Assembly (NCBI GenBank): GCA_023375675.1 | Contig: JALQBC010000078.1 | Coordinates: 1-64,000, forward strand | Reading direction: 5' to 3' | Origin: Cytospora piceicola | Lineage: Eukaryota; Ascomycota; Sordariomycetes; Diaporthales; Cytosporaceae | DNA: 64,000 bases | Shown here: positions 21,905-34,290 of the stretch, piece after piece | Position numbering within the stretch: the stretch's first letter is position 1 | Layout: every line of letters begins with the position of its first letter | Notes under the pieces: model-generated | Database searches by the model: none | Told to the model about the DNA's origin: nothing | The model's input: only the letters and a program-made list of their open reading frames with translations | Translations under genes and position numbers: made by a program

Positions 21905-23085
21905 ATGAGTTCACCACCCTACCAAAGCCAAACCTCCCCGCCCGCGCACTCGCCGCCATATCCATCTCACAGCCAACTGCCATCTCTCAACACCCAAACC
22001 AATGGGGCAAACTCAAACAAGAAGCGCGGCGCGGACGGCGGCCCCTCGCCCGCCCTGAAGCGCAGGAAACCCTCCACCATGTCCATCGCCTCCACCGGCT
22101 CAGCCCACCCCCTCCGACAGACCTCCTTCCCGCCCGACGAGTCAGCCTTCGGCGCGCGGTCCCCCAGCGTGGGGTTCGACAACGACAACGCCAGCATCAT
22201 CTCCGGCTCCGCCGTGTCCGTGAGCGCCGCACCTGTTAAGAAGAAGCGCGGCCGCAAGAGCAAGGCGGAGAAGGCGCGCGAGGCAGCCGAGAAGGAAGGC
22301 ACGCCGAGCCTGGTCGGGGGCCGGGCCGGAACCGTCGCGAGTGGCAGGAGTGGTGCTGGGAGGGGTGCGCACAGCGCTGTCGGGGAGGACGGCGCGGATG
22401 ACGAGGAGGAGGATGATAAGGACATCAAGACGAAGATGGGAGTCGCACAGTTTGAGAGGAGTAGGGAGGAACGCGAGGAGGAGAAGAGGTTACGGTTCAT
22501 GCTGGTCCAGCAGATGGACAAGGATCAGGCTGAGAGATATGAGATGTGGCATGCTGCCAAACTGACGGAGAGCGTTGTGAAAAGGGTGAGTTTTCACCAT
22601 CTGCCTTTCACCTTGAGTTTTGATCTTTGCAACATTTGGGGCCGGAGCTGACTTTGTTACAGATTGTCAATGCCGCCGTCTCCCAATCTGTCCCGGCCAA
22701 TGTCTACAAGGCAATGCAGTCGGTGGCAAAGGTGTTTGTCGGTGATATCATCGAGGAATCCTGCAGGGTCCGATCAGAGTGGGTCGCAAAGACGAACGAG
22801 CCGCAGGCCGAAGAGGGTGTGAACAACCCCCCATGGCCATACGAAGGGGAAGAGCACTGGGAAGGAGCCGAGGAGGGCCGCCCGAGAGCTACTCATCCAA
22901 AGGCTAAGCCCAAGGAGCCTCCCAGGGGTGCTCTCCGCCCAGGTCATGTGCGCGAGGCTTGGAGACGGTACAAGACAAGTGCTGAGGGAGGGAACGTTGG
23001 CAGCCTGGGCTTGTGGCATGCCCAGCAGAGCAGTGGGGTGGAGAGATTCGGGGTCAGGACCGGTGGACGACGGCTCTTCAAGTGA
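21905..23085 (+). CDS. taf11: transcription initiation factor TFIID subunit 11 (TAF11)
   Basis: Exons 21905-22585 and 22663-23085 give 367 aa. The C-terminal histone-fold domain is typical of TAF11/hTAFII28: RYEMWHAAKLTESVVKR, across the splice to IVNAAVSQSVPANVYKAMQS, then VFVGDIIEESCRVRSEW and RPGHVREAWRRYK. TAF11 pairs with TAF13 in TFIID and contacts TBP/TFIIA. The N-terminal 190 residues are disordered, with an AT-hook-like basic patch KKKRGRKSKAEKARE and an acidic run EDGADDEEEDDKD. The first intron sits inside the histone fold at a GTGAGT/ACAG pair in phase 0. Its promoter region holds the Tc1 element. Confidence 0.95.
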
Positions 23086-23594
23086 TTGTGTCGAGGTCAT
23101 ACGGCAACAACATGGCATCAAGTACGAACACACGCAGTCGTATCTTAGCCAAAAGGTCAAGATCTGCAAAAACATTGGAAGAATGGGAGGAGTTTTGCAC
23201 ATGTGCTCCATGTGTCGGGCAGGGTAAACGTCTTTGAGGGAACAACAACAGCATCGATACCCACGGGGAAACCGCAGTCATATGAACGAGCGTTGATTAG
23301 CAAAGAGATTGAACCGTTTCCGCGATATGCAACATCATGGTCTGTCAGCATCACTGGATCTTGTCTAGGAGTGTCCCAACATAATTTGGCCCTCGCGAAA
23401 TCAAGATGATGCGCGGTACGAACGCGAACGTCGACATAGGCATTGCCTTGATTTAAAGTTGAAAATTTATGGCGTGGCCCATATCTATACTGCGAAGCAG
23501 TCGATGTCTACATCCATACTTGCTACATATGTCCACGCAAGAGAAACCCGTCCCGGAAAGGAAAACAATACCGCCATCTCCGCCATACACCGTT

Positions 23595-24863
23595 TCATAT
23601 CAATGTCTCCTTTGCTTCAATTGGCTTCCTAGCCACCATCAGGAACATAGGCGTAAACAGCCCCTTCTTCCCACCCAGAACCAACGCCTCAGCAGCCTTT
23701 GACAGGCTATCTCCCGTTTTCTTCGTCCCTGGCGGTGCCAAACTCAACGCCTCAAGACCCGCCATAAAGTTGTGTGCCGCCCATCTCCCCCACCGCGTCA
23801 TTCTCAATGTCCCGAGCAAGTCGCCGATGCTGTTGGCATGCCGCCATCCGCTGCCGTCGAGAGGCCAGTACCATGGCGCCGGATCCGACCCTTCGACGCC
23901 CTCCTGGAACCGCCCGGCAAGGTCCTCCGCCTCGAGCAGCTCGAAGCCAGCCGCCTTGATCGCGGCGAGGGCTTCTTCCGCCTTTACCATGTTGGCTATC
24001 CCGTCGCCCTGCTCAATGTCCAGGCGGATCTTCCGGTGGTCCATATTCTCGTTGTCGTACGCATCCGTCATGACCCACTCATACACACCAAACACCCCGC
24101 CCGGCTTCAACACCCGGTAGATCTGGCTATACACCCCCTCCAGGCTAGGCGCATGCACGGTGGCCTCGATGGCATACACGGCATCGAACTCCCCCTCCCC
24201 GAACGGCAGGTCCATAAAGTCGCCCTGGACGAACCGGCAGGCGCCCGCGAGCCCGTCCCGCGCCGCGTACCGCGCCGCCCGCTGCACCTGGTACTCGTTG
24301 ATGGTGACGCCGGTGACGCGGGCGCCCGTGAACCTCGCGATCTCGCGGGCGGGCCCGCCGACGCCGCAGCCCACGTCGAGGACCCTCTGGTGCCTCCTGA
24401 TGCCGATGCTGTGCGCGAGGTAGTGCTCGTGGCGGGCGATGGCGGCGCCGAAGGCCTCGCGGGCGCCGAACCGGCAGAAGTGGAAGGACTGGCTCCAGCC
24501 GTACTCGTAGAAGTCGGTGGCTAGGTTGTAGTATTGGCGGGTGAGGGAGGCGTAGTCTTTTGTGCGTGCCTAGGAGGGGTTGCAGGTTAGTCTTGTTGTT
24601 GTGTGGTGGTCTAGGCTGAGTGGAGGGAAGCGTTTGGGAGGGAGTTGACGGAGGTTTGAACTCACTTCTCTGTCTGCTTCTGTTTCGTTCTTTGCTTCCT
24701 TGTTGTCCCAGTGCTGGAAGTACTCGGCCACTGCTGCCCGTTGGGCCTCCTTGTCCTTGTTGAGCATGGCTGAGAAGCCCTCGTGTGTTGTGGCTGTATT
24801 CCTGTGCATGATCTTCTCGAAGGTCATGTCTCTCGCGAGGGCAATTTCGTGTCCCTGTGCCAT
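23595..24863 (-). CDS. erg6: sterol 24-C-methyltransferase (ERG6 family)
   Basis: Exons 24863-24666 and 24569-23595 give 390 aa. The enzyme moves a methyl group from S-adenosylmethionine to C-24 of the sterol side chain in ergosterol synthesis. The first signature is [15 protein letters not shown], followed by the SAM motif [20 protein letters not shown] and the post-motif region [32 protein letters not shown] and the C-terminal sterol-methyltransferase part ([20 protein letters not shown]) complete the domain order. Length matches the family. Differences from the usual signature (WSQSF for WGSSF, GAREAF) leave open that this is a second copy rather than the main ERG6. It converges with TAF11 about 510 bp away. 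Confidence 0.92.
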
Positions 24864-24927
24864 GATGATAGTAGATGGGGATATTCGTCTGGAATCGAAG
24901 ATTGTATGATCCGGGGAGGTCCTGCAA

Positions 24928-25789
24928 GGCGTATCGAAATTCTATTACTGGTATGTCTTATTGAAAACAGAGATTTTGAAACTGCCGTATATTCGCACAT
25001 TTAAATATCAATACCATCGTAGGATCAACCCGAATACTGAGCAACTCGTCGTGCTCACTCGTGCTCGTGTAAGTCGTGTCCGAATACGTCAAGCGTGGGA
25101 GCGACTGGGATGTTAAACGAATACGAATGCGTCTCCTTTGCGAGGCACACTGCACCCAATCCCTTCGAATTCGGATGAGTAGTAAGATTTCGCACCGGAG
25201 AAATCGAATGTAGGTGAATGAACACATGGACTTGGGAGGAGGAACGCCAGAATGCAAGCGCTCTAGGATTCATTTGTCTCCATTCACTTGGACACGGCCT
25301 CCGGGATATTGAGAGGATCGCCCCGGACGGCAACATCTTCCGCAACACTGGTGAAGATGGATTCTTCTCGATTAGAAGACTTGATGAAACAATCGCGACC
25401 TATTCCCATACTGGTGGTGTTTGCGGTTCCTTTGTGTGCTTACTCACGAATCGAGTACTGACTTTGACTTTAGCCAGTATAGGCTCATGGCTCCTGATTA
25501 TATTGGTCAATTATGACTATCTAACATCCATCTGAAAGAGTAGGTCTTCCTCCCCAGCATTATTTTCCGTTACATCTGGCCCAACCACCTCTGCCACTCT
25601 GCAGATTGCCTAGGAGATTACTTGTCGACAACAGTGTATCCTGAAACTCATCATCTAGCTACCTCGACTGCTATTAGTACGTCCCTCATTCGCAGATCAA
25701 TATTTACACCACCCCTCGTTAATCCAGCGTAGCGTACAATACCGCAAGTGTACAGCGATGCACATATCTCCATTGAACGACCAATCCAC
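24928..25789. other. intergenic, no gene seen
   Basis: About 860 bp between the methyltransferase start and the hydrolase-CorA stop. Open frames of about 100 codons at 25218-25535 (+) and 25055-25348 (-) lie across each other and neither has recognisable features or a clear promoter. I do not call them. Confidence 0.5.
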
Positions 25790-28700
25790 TCATTTCTTCT
25801 CATTCTCCTTCTTGACCTTTGCCCTTTGCCTTGCCTTGCTCGCCGTGCTCGCTTTCTTCCCGGTAACACGACGGTTTCGCCACGGAATCTCGTACAGCAT
25901 CTCCCTCGCCTCTCTGTGCCGCTCCCAGGAGTCTTGCACCGTCATCTCCCTCTTCATCCTCCTCTTCAGCCTCTTCCTCTTCGCCTCCAGCAACTCCCTT
26001 CCCCTGAGAGGCTTCTGTCCGACTAACCTGAATTTGGGCACGCCATCGCTGTCGTAGGACAGCGCGAGGATCCGCTCCTTCCACCACCGTACTGTTCGTT
26101 TCTTGAACCTCCGACCACCCCCTTTCACTTTACCGAACGCTTTCCGTACAGAGCTGCTCCAAGCCACTACTAGCGCAAGGGTGATCAGCAAGGCCGACGC
26201 TGGTAGTGCGATCGATCCGATGGTGAGCAGGCGCAGGTTGTGGTCGCCACCCCACTCGTAAGTATTCATGCCGAACAAACTTGTGAAAAAGGACAGCGGA
26301 AGGAATATCACAGTAAAGACGGTGAAAATCATAACAGCGCGGTTTTGGGCGCCGGCGAGGTCTGCTTTCTGCCGTGATAGCCGCGCCTCATCGATTTGAG
26401 CCAGCCTTTGCACCGTCTGGAGCAGCTCATCGAAATCGTGACGAGTTACCTGGAGGCGCCTAATAATATCTTCGACCTGCACCGTATATGATTTCAGCTT
26501 TGCGAGAGCTTCATGGAGGAACACCCTCCCGTTGTTGGTGAGTGGCGTCATCGCTGGGTGTGACGTTGAAGTCGTAGTGCCGCTGGCTGCGTACGTCCGG
26601 ACTGGAGTCGAAGCTGTGGAGTCAGAACTGCCATTGTTGTTGTATATTGCGAGCATGACGTTAATCTGTTCCTCCTGCTCCTCGAAGAGGTGCTTTAGTA
26701 TGCCTAATTCATCCTCAATGTCGTGGAGTTCCAGGAGCGCAGAGGTATTCTCATAATTCTCCCTCTCAGCCATTTCATCCTCTATCTTGTGTCGTGCACG
26801 AATCAAGGATGTTTTGATAGAGGCGCCATCGTCAGCTCTATACCTGCTCCTGCGGTCCGAAATTCGGGAACGCTTCAGTGAAACCATCCTCTCCGTGAGA
26901 ATGCTGATGGCTTCCTCGAAGATACGGAAGATCTCGAGATTCGGATGGGATGACCGATCAATGAGGACGGACACAGCGTGTAGTACTGCCAGTGCTGCAA
27001 GGTCGAGAGCGTTCTCGCACCGTCGGGTCAGATCGGCATTGACCTCATTGAAGATGCTGTCGCGAAGATCCGCTTGCTGGTACAGTGGTCCCTCCATCGG
27101 GTCGCCATCTCTCGAAGGGAAAAACGTGATAAGGCTTTCTGTTATCTTGTGTTAGCTAGGTGCAAGAGCATTGTGATGGGGTGTTGCTTTACTTGTGTCA
27201 ACTACCCACAACCATAGTTGGTCGACCATGAGAACGTTGCCATCCAGAATCTCATCCGGGTTAGAACTTGCATCCGAGTGTTCGAGGTCGCTGTCATGTT
27301 CGATATCTCGATCGTCCTCATCATCATCATCCCCTGAAGCCTCATCATCATCCCTTTGCGTGTAGGCCCTACCGTCACCTCTGGACACTGGACGAGAAAC
27401 CTTCCACATTCTGTGCCCATTGTTACCAACTTGAATCCTCTCTCTGGTCATCCTGTATAGCAGTTGATTGTCATCTCTGGCCCTTGTGTCGTGAAGGGAC
27501 GGGTATCTGTACTGATCCAGGGTTCGACGACAATTGATCGGCGGATCATGTTCAAGGTACTCCCAGATAACTTGAAGCTCCCTTGAAGTCTCTTTGGCGA
27601 TATCAGGTGGAACAGGCCTCGTGCGCCCCTGACGCATCCGCCTCTGTATCATGTCACGCCGTCTAATGAGGGTTTTGTATGAATCGAAATGTAGGAAAGG
27701 AAAGTAGAGGTAGAGACAGCCCTGACCCTGTTGTTTGGAGGTCAGGCTGTCACCTCTTGTAGTCCATGGTGGGCCAGTAGAACTCCTAGACATGATTGGG
27801 GAATGTTGTGCCTTGAGTGGAGTATAGCCACAGGCTGGCTTCAAAAAACACGCATGGTGCTGAGAGTGGCGACCGCGCGCATGTCGAGAAGCCCAGTGCT
27901 CCGTGTTGAAAAGCTCAGAATAATCCCTCTTCTCCTTCACGGACAAGGTGCCGAAGACCTTCTCGACCCATAAGGGGTTGTTGAACGGAACGTGAATCCA
28001 AACGAATTTCGGCGTGGAATTACTCGGACTCGTTCTCTTGGAGTGTGCTCGCATGTCCTGCCGCGATGTGGGCTCGCCCCCACGGGGCTCACTTGGATAT
28101 AGGATGTTCTCAGGGGGGAGACGAGACGCGGCCATCTGACGTTTTGATGAGGAGTCCCCATCACCCAAATTCAGGTCTGCCACGCTGACCGCCAGAAACC
28201 TGGCCCTGCCCTTCTGGAGAACGAACTGTTCATATTCTGGATAATTGCTTTTGAGTCTCTTCTCCAGGAGGCCGTCTGGCCCATCGTCCCAGAATTCCTG
28301 GAGCGTATGGTTCCTGGTCGAGAACAGTCGAAGGTTCGTCTCCAATGTTGAATCTTGTACCGCATCGCTTTCGTAAAACCCGTGGACTTCGACCTTGACT
28401 CGTTGTTCCAGTTCAAGCTTCACAGGCACAGGTGGACTACCTCGGCTCAATTGCTCTGCTCTTCTGATTTCGTTGGCTAAGTCCTGCAAGTACTTCCTCA
28501 TGATTTGTACGTTCTTGACGCCGAAGGATGCGCAGTTGGCGTGGTTGCTTTGCAGAGCGTACACTTTCTCATGTCTCAGTGTGAGGATGGCAGATCGCCT
28601 CGACGTGATCGGAGCTTTGACGGGTATATCCTCTGGGCCTGCGGCGCCATCACCCGATAGAGTCGAGTCTTCGGTTTCATAGAATGTCCATACCCGGAGC

Positions 28701-29638
28701 TCACTTGCTAGTTGCTTGAAGTTTTTGTCTATCTGAAGTAAAGTCGGGTGATCTAGTTTCAGTCCGTCCATCAGTCTGGGTGTAAAGGCTTTTGAGAGAC
28801 CGAGCAGCTCCTGGATCCTCGAATGGAACTCCCAACTAGAGAGGTGACTCGATCCGCGGTGTGGAGTTGCAAAGAATGTAATACCGTAGCAATCTTCTAT
28901 GACTGATCGATCCTCGGCGCTTCGTTTGGCCTGTGTCAGAGCTAACTTGACGACCAAACCTCCAACGCTATGGCAAATGAAGAATAATGGCCTTTTGGCG
29001 GTTTGTTTGGCCCTTTCTGCGGAAAGGAGGCGAAGTAGGTCATCTGACATAGACTTGAGGGTTCTGTTGCTCGTTACATCTCCGTGGTCGTAACTCAGGA
29101 CCCGAGCCATATTTGCCTCTTTCCTGATGCCGCTATGAGCCCATGAAGTTGCCATTGTCGTAGCTTTGCTCAGAGCAGGCCTGGATCGCAGGGGAAATTT
29201 GGTGACCAAGTCTCTTCTCGTCTGCATCGGCTTAGAAGGAGCACATCTTCTGGAACTGTTCTTGGGAAAGGGTTCGAGTCTCCATGTTTCGTAAGGATCA
29301 GCACCGGGGCATGGAACCAGCACCACGCTTGAAGTTGTATCAGCTGGTCAGCCAAGTCAGGACAGGGTGCAGCTGAACAATCAGAGGCTTACTCACTCGA
29401 CGGCCGTCTCATTGAGCGACTTCCCGTTCGTTTCTCCATCGTGACATACAAACCGAGGCTGTTTGCCACGTGCGACGGCTCGTTGCGAAGGGTTCGAGTT
29501 TCCAGGCCATTGGTCGAGAGGAACAGACTGCGGCAACTCGGTACAGTCCCGCTGTAAGCTGATATGAGGGGTGTTGCCCATCTCATGGGCTTCCCCAGCG
29601 ATTGGAAGACCAAATGCGTCCACATTGGGTACCGTCAT
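25790..29638 (-). CDS. alpha/beta hydrolase-CorA-like membrane fusion protein
   Basis: Three exons, 29638-29397, 29327-27193 and 27138-25790, join to 1241 aa. Across the first splice the sequence is AVDVVLVPCPGADPYETWR, the opening strand of a DUF676/SesB-type hydrolase. RVLSYDHGDVTSN, the nucleophile elbow FFICHSVGGLVVKLAL and FFATPHRGSSH follow. The middle (about 330-800) is Ser-rich and acidic (GDDDDEDDRDIEHDSDLEHS) and ends in VDQLWLWVVDT-KSLITFFPSR across the second splice. The last 400 residues are CorA-like: coiled-coil helices, a membrane helix ending FFTSLFGMNTYEWGG (the GMN pore motif), a second helix ALPASALLITLALVV, then a long basic tail. Start: the ATG at 29638 is the first in frame. 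Hydrolase-CorA fusions occur in filamentous fungi with unknown role; whether it transports Mg2+ is open. Confidence 0.87.
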
Positions 29639-30526
29639 CTCGACAAAAAGCACACGAAGTGGTGTGGATGTAGAAAGGATGTGTCAGAATTTTGCGAGCC
29701 TCGCGGTCACAAATCTTCTTATATTACTCTGCAGTGCCCTGTCCCGCAGTATCTTCCAGCCGCCAGATTTACGAAAAGGGGGGGGGAGATGTGTGGTGGG
29801 TGTGGTGGGATGGTGCTTGTGGCTTACACCTGCATGCCCTACCCACGCAGCGTCCCGAGCATACTATGTGACTCTAATACTCTTTGTTGGTGATGCACAA
29901 CATGCACTTAAAGGTTCGAAACCTGTGAAGTTCCCGTTGGCGAGTGGTAACAAATATTATTTCAGTTCGAACTTTCTGATCTAAGACCAAGCCATGGCCG
30001 TGTTGCAAGACCTACTTGCTATTCCACATATATGTCTAGAGTGACTCCAAGCCTACAAACCCCACCATACACATCTTCACACTAAGCCCGACAAGTGATG
30101 ACATGCAGAAGCTGATTCCAGGCGGTATAGTGGACCTATGAAGAGCCTCCGGTCTGCAACGAAACACCAATGATCACCCGCCACATACAGTAGCAGAATT
30201 CAGGCATGTACACTTGGCTTGGTTTTTGCCCGAGGATTCGTACATACTTATGCCTTTCGCATATACCCATACTTATTGCAAGGGCACCGGCATGGAATGA
30301 CCCAAAGAGGCGATCCTTCCGGAACAGGCATATTCGACATGGAACCGGTATATTAGTGGGGGATTTATTGTGTTGCACTACACTTTCTCTCCCCGGCCAC
30401 CACAACTTCGAGCCTTCATTCCCGTTACATAAGCCTCATAATACTCGCCTGATCTCTTCAATTGGTCGACTCTGCCGTTCGAACATGGTCACATGTTGAT
30501 TGCCCTCATATCGCCAAGCAGGATGC
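29639..30526. other. intergenic, no gene seen
   Basis: Contains the promoter side of the hydrolase-CorA gene (a GGGGGGGAG run near 29779) and the 3' flank of the C2H2/DUF3716 gene. No frame shows coding character. Confidence 0.5.
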
Positions 30527-33418
30527 CTACTCGTCAACATGCTTCCACCACACCTGGATATGAGACTCATCGTGCAGGACATTAGTGAGTATGCACTCGT
30601 GCTTAACCAACCAAATCCCGCCATACCCAATCTTCGCATCCACATTCACCCCCATCTTGACCTTGACCAGGCCCTTGGTCACGGAGAACTTACACTCCCA
30701 ATCAGCCTCGGGCTTGATTCGAACGTGGTCGAGTGCCGCGATGTGCTTGTTGAGAACCTTCTCTGTGGGGGTGATGTACTGAGCTGAATTCATACCAACC
30801 GTCTTACGGCGTAGAGAAGATGTAGAAAACGCAACTGGCTCGCCACCGGAGATCAGCCTGCCCGGAGCGATCTCCCATCCGTCGGCTACTGAGATGTAAG
30901 ACGGGTGTGAGATGTTTCCTTGATTCTGGCCAGGCGCTGCTGCCCTCGTTGTCGTTCGCGCTCCACTAGCCACCTCCAACATCGCCGCCATCTTTTCGTA
31001 GACCTCGCTCTGCTGGTGTGCAGGAAGCTGGGTGATTTCACCAAACAACGTGAAGGCCCTGCTAACCACCGCGCTAGCCACCGGAGGCGCGCCGGACATC
31101 GAGCTCGAAGCAGTGGTCGTCGCTGAAGCGCTTGCAGGCTCGTCATTCGATATAACATCGTCTGAATATGCGTGGTTCGAGTTCAGTCCGCCACCATCTC
31201 CTATACTGTCACCGTGGCTGTCGATCTCAGCATCTGGTTCCCCGGCAGAGCGAAGTCGTAGTCGACGAATGGCACCTCCGTCGCTTTCCTCGGCAGGGAA
31301 TTGTGCTTGCGAGTCCTTTGTTTGAGCTGCTTGCGGTCGGAGTGGCAGGACTGGTACTGGAACAGGACTCTTCGAAATTGGCTGAGAGAGTGCAGGCCTT
31401 GAAAGACTCGGGCGGCTCGCTAGCATGGTAGCAAGGGTCGGGGGAGGGGTTGGCACTTGGATAGGGGTCTGCTTGACCCCGTTCGAAGTGCCGATAGAAG
31501 AGATACCAGCAGTCGTGAACTCGCATGGGTGTGCCGTAGGAAAGAAGAAGCAGTTGACGCACTGCGATCTGACGGCCTTTTGAAGCTCCCGCATATCTTT
31601 AGCTTCTGGGGGCAGGACCATACAGTTGCGTTTCCGCACCATACTTCGCTTCTCACATCCGTTGCAGGTGGCCCTCACTCCAACGACGTAAATCACAATG
31701 CTTATCAGTGCCCTAAAACTCTTCTGGTGAGACTTTTGATTTCCTTCGAGCCAGGCCTTGTCCATCTCGTTTCTCTTAGGTAAGGTCATAGCTTCTAGGA
31801 AGGCTGAACGCTCATGCTCGCTTTGGAACGATGCGAGCCAACGTTTTCCGACAAAGGGCTTTATATAAGTCCATACTTCGGATTCGATGTCAGCGGCATC
31901 AACGGCAAAAGGTTCCAGAGGAGTATTTCCAAATGAACGGGCTGCTCTCGCGTCAACTGGACCGCTAACACTGGGCCCCGTCATTGTGCTTCGCTCAGAC
32001 TTGTGGCGATTCGGCGGTGCTCTATTTCTGGGTTCAGTAAGGCGAGCAGGATTGTATTCGGCGTCATTGATGTCCTGAATTGCCTCGACTCTGTCGATCT
32101 TGGAAGGCTTTCGTTGATCAGGCCGTTTTTGCAAAATCGGCAAACTCGGCGACTTCAGGGGAGGGGCGTTGCTGTCTAACGGCGACTGAGACACGACCAC
32201 AGACCGTCCGCTGCCCACTTTCCTTTGAATGGTCAAAGTCCCCTCCTTGTCGAGATTGTCGATGAAGTGGCATCGTGGATGGGCGGCCTTGAGGTAGTCA
32301 GATCTGGGCCACGCAGACTAACGGATGCAGGCCGACTTACGCTGAAATGGCATACCAAGCTCACGCATTCGACGAAGAGCTTTCTGCAATCGCGTACCGG
32401 ACAGATGAAACGATATTCGGGGAAGCTAGCCAGATGTTGCAGTTGGTAGCCATCCGGGAACAGTGCACCGTTCACTTGTTCCAACACCCCATGTTCGTCT
32501 AAAGCGCGTTAATGCCACATCAGAGGCAAGGTCAGCGTAGGTGAAGTGCTTACTCTTGAGCATATTGTATGGCTTCCCAGATGGTGTATTAGGGATTTCC
32601 TCGAATGAGATCTGGGCAGCCTGGCCGGTTTTCTCGGCAGATGAGCCTCTCGGAGGGTCGACACCATCTCCGTCGTGGTCGTCCTCGGAACTGTCGTCCT
32701 CGGAACTGTCGTCCTCGGAGCTTTCGTCAGGCTCAGATTCACTGCTATCAGATAAATCGTCTAAGCTGTCGCTGTACTCATCATCATCACTGCTGCTACT
32801 TTCGTCGTACAAGACTCTACTACTTCGGTCTGCCGGCTTGAGATCCAATTCCACGGGATTGCGGGGTTTCCTGGTGGGCAGTCCATCAGCAGTCAAGGGC
32901 AATCTATCGACGTGAACGGGTGCAGATGAGGTATTCGAGAAGTTCTTCGCTGAGGGTAGCAGCCCATTTGAAAGGGTTTGGTGTTTCCGTGGAGAGTTGC
33001 TAGGGGCCCCTTTAGGGCCCCGTGGGCCGGCCGAAGCTGCCTGGAAACCGCCTGAAGCCGCCCGTGGAGTGGCTGAAGCCCCTGGAGCCGAAGCCCCTAG
33101 CGCAGTGCCTTTAGGCGGCCGAGATTGTGGCTGCGAGCGGGAGGCAGAGGAGTCCGACACGCTTGTCGATGAGGGGGGTTGTCTCCGAGCGGCCTGAAAT
33201 CCGCCGGCAGGACGACTTTTAGGGCGACCGTGTTTAGGCAAAGCAAACGGGGGCCATATACTCTTGGGCCCGGGCCGTTGTCGTCGTTTCGCATCGCGAG
33301 ATGCGCCCACGGCGGCGTCGTCGAAGGCGCCGGCTGACCGCTTCTTCGCACCTGTGCCATCGGCTTCACCAGTCACCTTGCCTGTCCACTTTCCGCCGAG
33401 GGGATGTCGAAAGGACAT
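30527..33418 (-). CDS. C2H2-finger / DUF3716 nuclear-type protein with cupin-like C-terminus
   Basis: Exons 33418-32554, 32498-32341 and 32287-30527 join to 927 aa. The first exon is disordered: basic (KKRSAGAFDD, AKRRQRPGPK), then a Ser/Asp run with four SSEDD repeats. The short second exon and the start of the third form a C2H2 finger, FICPVRDCRKLFVECVSLVC then HFS-AAH. The HxxxxH spacing appears only with the 53-nt intron ending TCAAG, which supports that junction. Around residues 545-600 lies a Cys-rich domain of DUF3716 type (CNGCEKRSMV, later SQCVNCFFF, HPCEF). The last 90 residues (VKVKMGVNVDAKIGYGGIWL, HIQVWW) look like a degenerate cupin strand set, a weaker match. Probably a chromatin or DNA-associated protein; function unknown. 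Confidence 0.75.
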
Positions 33419-33523
33419 TTTGTTTGATGCTCATTGTCAGCAAGAAACCCTCTGGCCTGATAGTAGCGGTACACAGGCTTAGGGAGCTGGAAGAGACTGC
33501 GGGGAATTTGCTTAAGCTAGGGC

Positions 33524-33544
33524 TACCTAGGTACCTAGGTACCC
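33524..33544. repeat. tandem CCTAGGTA palindrome
   Basis: TACCTAGG is repeated back to back and ends in GTACCC. It is the clearest example of a word scattered through intergenic DNA here (also near 11260-11305, 12700, 15950, 19955, 34065, 45380, 46320 and 59180). Confidence 0.8.
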
Positions 33545-33976
33545 ACAACCCCAATCTTGAGCTGTTAGGCTGTGCAAACGAAAAGGCCGGCTACAGCACA
33601 AGCTTCTTCAGAACCCTTCGCTAAAACGTATCTGCACAGCTGCTAAACTGCAAAGGGCCCATTAGTGATCATAGCTTATAGTTTATATCGACACTTAAGT
33701 CGTTTAGGCGGTACCTCCCTAAGTAGTTAAGAGCGTTAAGGCGGCTATTTCTCGTCCCTGTCGCGCCTGCCGTACCCGCCGATTGCCGCTGTCACAGAAT
33801 TATGCAAGGTAATATAGGTCCTTTATACGGTTGCACCTATCAGTATTCAGCATGCGAGATAGCGATTTTAGAGACTACCATACCGCGGCGACGATTATTT
33901 TGAAAACGCTCAGAGGTACCGTTTACTTGCTCCAAAACGGTTTTGGCTTCAAGTTCAGTCAGGCATTATTCACTAT

Positions 33977-34046
33977 TCTGAAATGGTTACTTTGCTCTGA
34001 AATGGTCACTTACTCTGAAATGGTCCCTTCGTTCTAAAATGGTTTT
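33977..34046 (+). repeat. CTGAAATGGT array, about 18-bp period
   Basis: Four copies of (T)CTGAAATGGT (the last CTAAAATGGT) are spaced 17-21 bp with diverged spacers. Confidence 0.75.
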
Positions 34047-34075
34047 TAGATCCTTAAGTACCTACCTAGGTAGGT

Positions 34076-34142
34076 ACCAGGTGCCTTCCCACCAGGTGCC
34101 TTCCTACCAGACGATGCCTTTCCACCAGACGATACCTTCCCA
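34076..34142 (+). repeat. ACCAGRYGCCTTCC minisatellite
   Basis: Four diverging units with the core ACCAG(G/ACGA)TGCCTTCC run head to tail directly after a CCTAGGTAGGTA palindrome. Confidence 0.75.
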
Positions 34143-34200
34143 TTAAGATCTCAAGGCAACAACCTTAAAACGGGCTTCCCTTCAAAACCTTCCCTCCAAG

Positions 34201-34290
34201 ATCATTAAGACCATCAAGACTATTAAGATTAAGACTATCAAGACCATCAAGACAGACCATCAAGACAGACCATTAAGACCTTTAGACCTT
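34201..34290 (+). repeat. ATYAAGAC(C) degenerate array
   Basis: About nine units of ATCAAGACC/ATTAAGACT with 9-13-bp spacing, including two ACCATCAAGACAG units in tandem. Confidence 0.75.

Noticed and set aside
23772..24524. 250-codon plus-strand ORF and 260-codon minus ORF at 24145
   Set aside because: Shadow frames of the sterol methyltransferase, rich in Arg/Pro/Leu without motifs.
29880..29940. AGGTTCGAAACCT resembling a tRNA T-arm
   Set aside because: No matching acceptor stem, D-arm or anticodon arm around it. No tRNA gene could be supported anywhere in the window.
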